Shown here: positions 6,874 through 8,263 of the stretch, piece by piece | Numbering within the stretch: the stretch's first letter is position 1 | Layout: each line of letters starts with the position of its first letter | From: Limisphaerales bacterium | Lineage (GTDB): Bacteria > Verrucomicrobiota > Verrucomicrobiia > Limisphaerales > UBA11358 | Direction: 5' to 3' | NCBI GenBank assembly: GCA_027451565.1 | Contig: DAIDJC010000148.1 | Coordinates: 1 to 8,263, forward strand | Length of the DNA stretch: 8,263 nucleotides | Translations under genes and position numbers: made by a program | Notes under the pieces: model-generated | Database searches by the model: none | What the model was told of the DNA's origin: nothing | The model's input: only the letters and a program-made list of their open reading frames with translations

Positions 6874-6902
6874 TTGTCAAAGGCAATTCCACGGCCTATG
6901 AT
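6874..6902 (+). promoter_or_regulatory. Sigma70-like promoter of the XylR/AraC-type regulator gene
   Basis: TTGTCA (6874-6879) and TATGAT (6897-6902) are separated by exactly 17 bp, each one base from the TTGACA/TATAAT consensus. Transcription would begin near 6908-6910, only a few bases before ATG at 6916. This excludes the earlier in-frame TTG (6874) and ATGs (6898, 6901), which fall inside the promoter, and implies a nearly leaderless message. The complementary strand reads TTGACA at 6880-6875, so back-to-back -35 elements are conceivable, but the leftward -10 at matching distance is poor. Confidence 0.55.
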
Positions 6903-6915
6903 GTCGGCGTTTCAC

Positions 6916-8148
6916 ATGTCAAAACGTCAAAAGCGCGTCCTTCTGGCCCTGGGTTGGTACGATTATCACCTGCACCAGGGCATTGAGAAATATGCCCGTG
7001 AACAGGGTTGGCATCTGTACGCGGACCTGGCGCGTGAAAAGGTCATCCCCTGGGGCTGGCAGGGAGACGGTGTTCTGGCCTGGCTGGGAGCGGGAGATGA
7101 CCTGGCGGAGTTTGTTCAATCCCTTAAAATTCCGACAGTGGATTTCAGCCATCGGCGTCCCCAGTTGCCCTTTCCGCGCGTCCTGGAGGATCATGCCCAT
7201 GCCGCAAAGCTTGTTGCGGAGCATTTCCTCGCCCGGGGATTCAATCATTTTGTCTTTTACAGCGACATGGAAAACTGGTCTTACGAGGAGCGTGGCCAGG
7301 GGTTCATGGATGCCCTCAAGCGGGCGGGCAAAACCCTGGCGTGGCTGCGATGGCATGAATCTGGGATCATCACCTCCGGACGCAATGAATGGACCAAGAA
7401 GCGCAAATGGCTGGCGGCCCAAATGCGCCACGCCCCCAAACCCCTTGCCGTCTTTGCCGCCAATGACCAGCAGGCCTTGGATGTGCTGGAGTCCTGCGAA
7501 AGCGTGGGGTTGTCCGTTCCCGAGCAGGTGGCCATCATTGGCGCTGAAAACTACCTGCCTGCGCCCGATGCCATGCGCACCCCCATCTCCAGCGTGGACA
7601 CAAACCTGGAAATGCTGGGATACAGAGGAGCCCAGTTGCTTAATGATTTAATGCACGGCCGCCCTGCCCCGGCCCAGCCGATACGGATTCCTGCCGCGGG
7701 CATCATAGCCCGGAAGAGCAGCGATATTCTGACCATCTCCCACCGCGGAGTGGCTCGCAGCCTGCGCTATATCTGGGAACACAGCCATGATCCCATTTGC
7801 GTGAAAGACCTGGTGGGGGTGGCGGGGATGTCGCGGCGTGGATTGCACATGGCATTTTGGGAACACCTCGGACGCACCCCGGGGCAGGAACTTCAACGGG
7901 TGCGGATTGACCGCGCCAAGCAGCTCCTGGCCGCGTCAAACCTCAAAATTGAAAGCATTGCCTCCCAATGTGGTTACCAGAGCGCCAACAGCTTTTGCAT
8001 CGCATTCAAACGGGTAACAGGCATGTCCGCCAAACAATTCCGGGACCAATCCCCTGTTTTTGGACACCCCGGGACGGCACGCGGCAGGCAGGCCCGCAAA
8101 AACCGCCCTCCCACATCCGACACCGCCTCCCAAACCGCAAGCCCTTAA
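6916..8148 (+). CDS. XylR-type transcriptional regulator (LacI-like sugar-binding domain fused to AraC helix-turn-helix)
   Basis: A 410-residue cytoplasmic DNA-binding regulator. Residues ~5-275 are a periplasmic-binding-protein-like sensor of the XylR/LacI type: KRVLLALGWYDYHLHQGIEKYA at the start, GRN and HAPKPLAVFAANDQQAL in the middle, then GLSVPEQVAIIGAENY and PISSVDTN, the usual second-lobe signature (GAENY where relatives often have GVDND). Residues ~280-376 are an AraC-family double helix-turn-helix: DLVGVAGMSRRGLHMAFWEHLG for the first, and IASQCGYQSANSFCIAFKRVTGMSAKQFR, the family signature, for the second. A 33-residue basic, proline-rich tail follows. E. coli XylR has the same domain order and activates xylose genes; the ligand here is unknown, and a pectin-derived sugar is inferred from the neighbouring GH28 genes. 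ATG at 6916 was chosen because earlier in-frame starts overlap the promoter. The gene is divergent from the pseudopilin/surface-protein unit it probably controls. No terminator is seen after it. Confidence 0.9.
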   Translation: MSKRQKRVLLALGWYDYHLHQGIEKYAREQGWHLYADLAREKVIPWGWQGDGVLAWLGAGDDLAEFVQSLKIPTVDFSHRRPQLPFPRVLEDHAHAAKLVAEHFLARGFNHFVFYSDMENWSYEERGQGFMDALKRAGKTLAWLRWHESGIITSGRNEWTKKRKWLAAQMRHAPKPLAVFAANDQQALDVLESCESVGLSVPEQVAIIGAENYLPAPDAMRTPISSVDTNLEMLGYRGAQLLNDLMHGRPAPAQPIRIPAAGIIARKSSDILTISHRGVARSLRYIWEHSHDPICVKDLVGVAGMSRRGLHMAFWEHLGRTPGQELQRVRIDRAKQLLAASNLKIESIASQCGYQSANSFCIAFKRVTGMSAKQFRDQSPVFGHPGTARGRQARKNRPPTSDTASQTASP

Positions 8149-8186
8149 CCCGAAAAGCGATATGGAAAGGGTCAAAATGCGGCAAG

Positions 8187-8263
8187 ATGCTGGACAGGAA
8201 ACTCTTTGGAAAAATCGAAACCATACCCGAAGCGGTCTGGGGCGCGTCTCAGTTTTTGGGAGA
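8187..8263 (+). CDS. Possible start of an unidentified gene, cut by window edge
   Basis: ATG at 8187 opens a frame that stays open to the edge, beginning MLDRKLFGKIETIPEAVWGA. It starts 38 bp after the regulator stop codon and could be co-transcribed with it. Residue composition looks protein-like, but 25 codons are too few to name a family. No clear Shine-Dalgarno is present. A second open frame from ATG at 8162 has a less protein-like composition. Confidence 0.35.
   Translation, partial: MLDRKLFGKIETIPEAVWGASQFLG

Noticed and set aside
6875..6895. Sigma54-type promoter facing the pseudopilin gene
   Set aside because: The minus strand has TGGAAT-N5-TTGAC, which lacks the conserved GC of the -12 element and deviates at -24.
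6919..7431. 170-codon minus-strand frame opposite the regulator
   Set aside because: It is antisense to the conserved XylR-type sensor domain, with no motif or plausible start context of its own.

Overview
The window looks like Verrucomicrobiota (Limisphaerales/Pedosphaera-like or Opitutae-like) or a close PVC-group relative. This is inferred from the protein families, since no rRNA or marker gene is present. The families are a DUF1559-like pseudopilin (FTLIELLVVIAIIAILA segment plus a late YGDTHV motif), a large autotransporter-associated beta-strand-repeat protein with an Ig-like domain, a XylR-type regulator (LacI-like sensor fused to an AraC helix-turn-helix), a decayed PEP-CTERM sorting signal, and GH28 pectinases. 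Base composition is moderately GC-rich, and strong Shine-Dalgarno sequences are mostly absent.

Layout, right to left. A XylR/AraC-type regulator (6916-8148, +) is transcribed rightwards from a good sigma70-like promoter. The start of an unidentified gene may follow at the right edge (from 8187). Across a ~145-bp divergent control region containing an inverted repeat, a leftward cluster begins: a possible 9-codon leader ORF, a pseudopilin (5818-6771), and a 1152-residue exported beta-rich surface protein (2266-5724). A textbook intrinsic terminator closes this unit at 2200-2231. A complete GH28 polygalacturonase-like enzyme follows (771-2108), then a 64-codon ORF reduced to a signal peptide joined to a degenerate PEP-CTERM tail (458-652). 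A second GH28 enzyme begins at 362 and runs off the left edge.

Functional reading (inference): this is part of a pectin or related uronic-acid polysaccharide utilisation locus. Two exported GH28 enzymes would cut the polymer. The surface protein and pseudopilin would supply adhesion or envelope delivery. The divergent regulator would sense a released sugar. No transporter or cytoplasmic catabolic gene lies inside the window, so the substrate is inferred from GH28 alone.

The less ordinary signals are the collapsed PEP-CTERM ORF, a tandem 15-bp repeat and an imperfect palindrome in the short gaps near the GH28 genes, the micro-ORF overlapping the pseudopilin start by ATGA, and start codons that look wrong if the longest ORF is taken. 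I saw no mobile element, CRISPR array, tRNA or rRNA.
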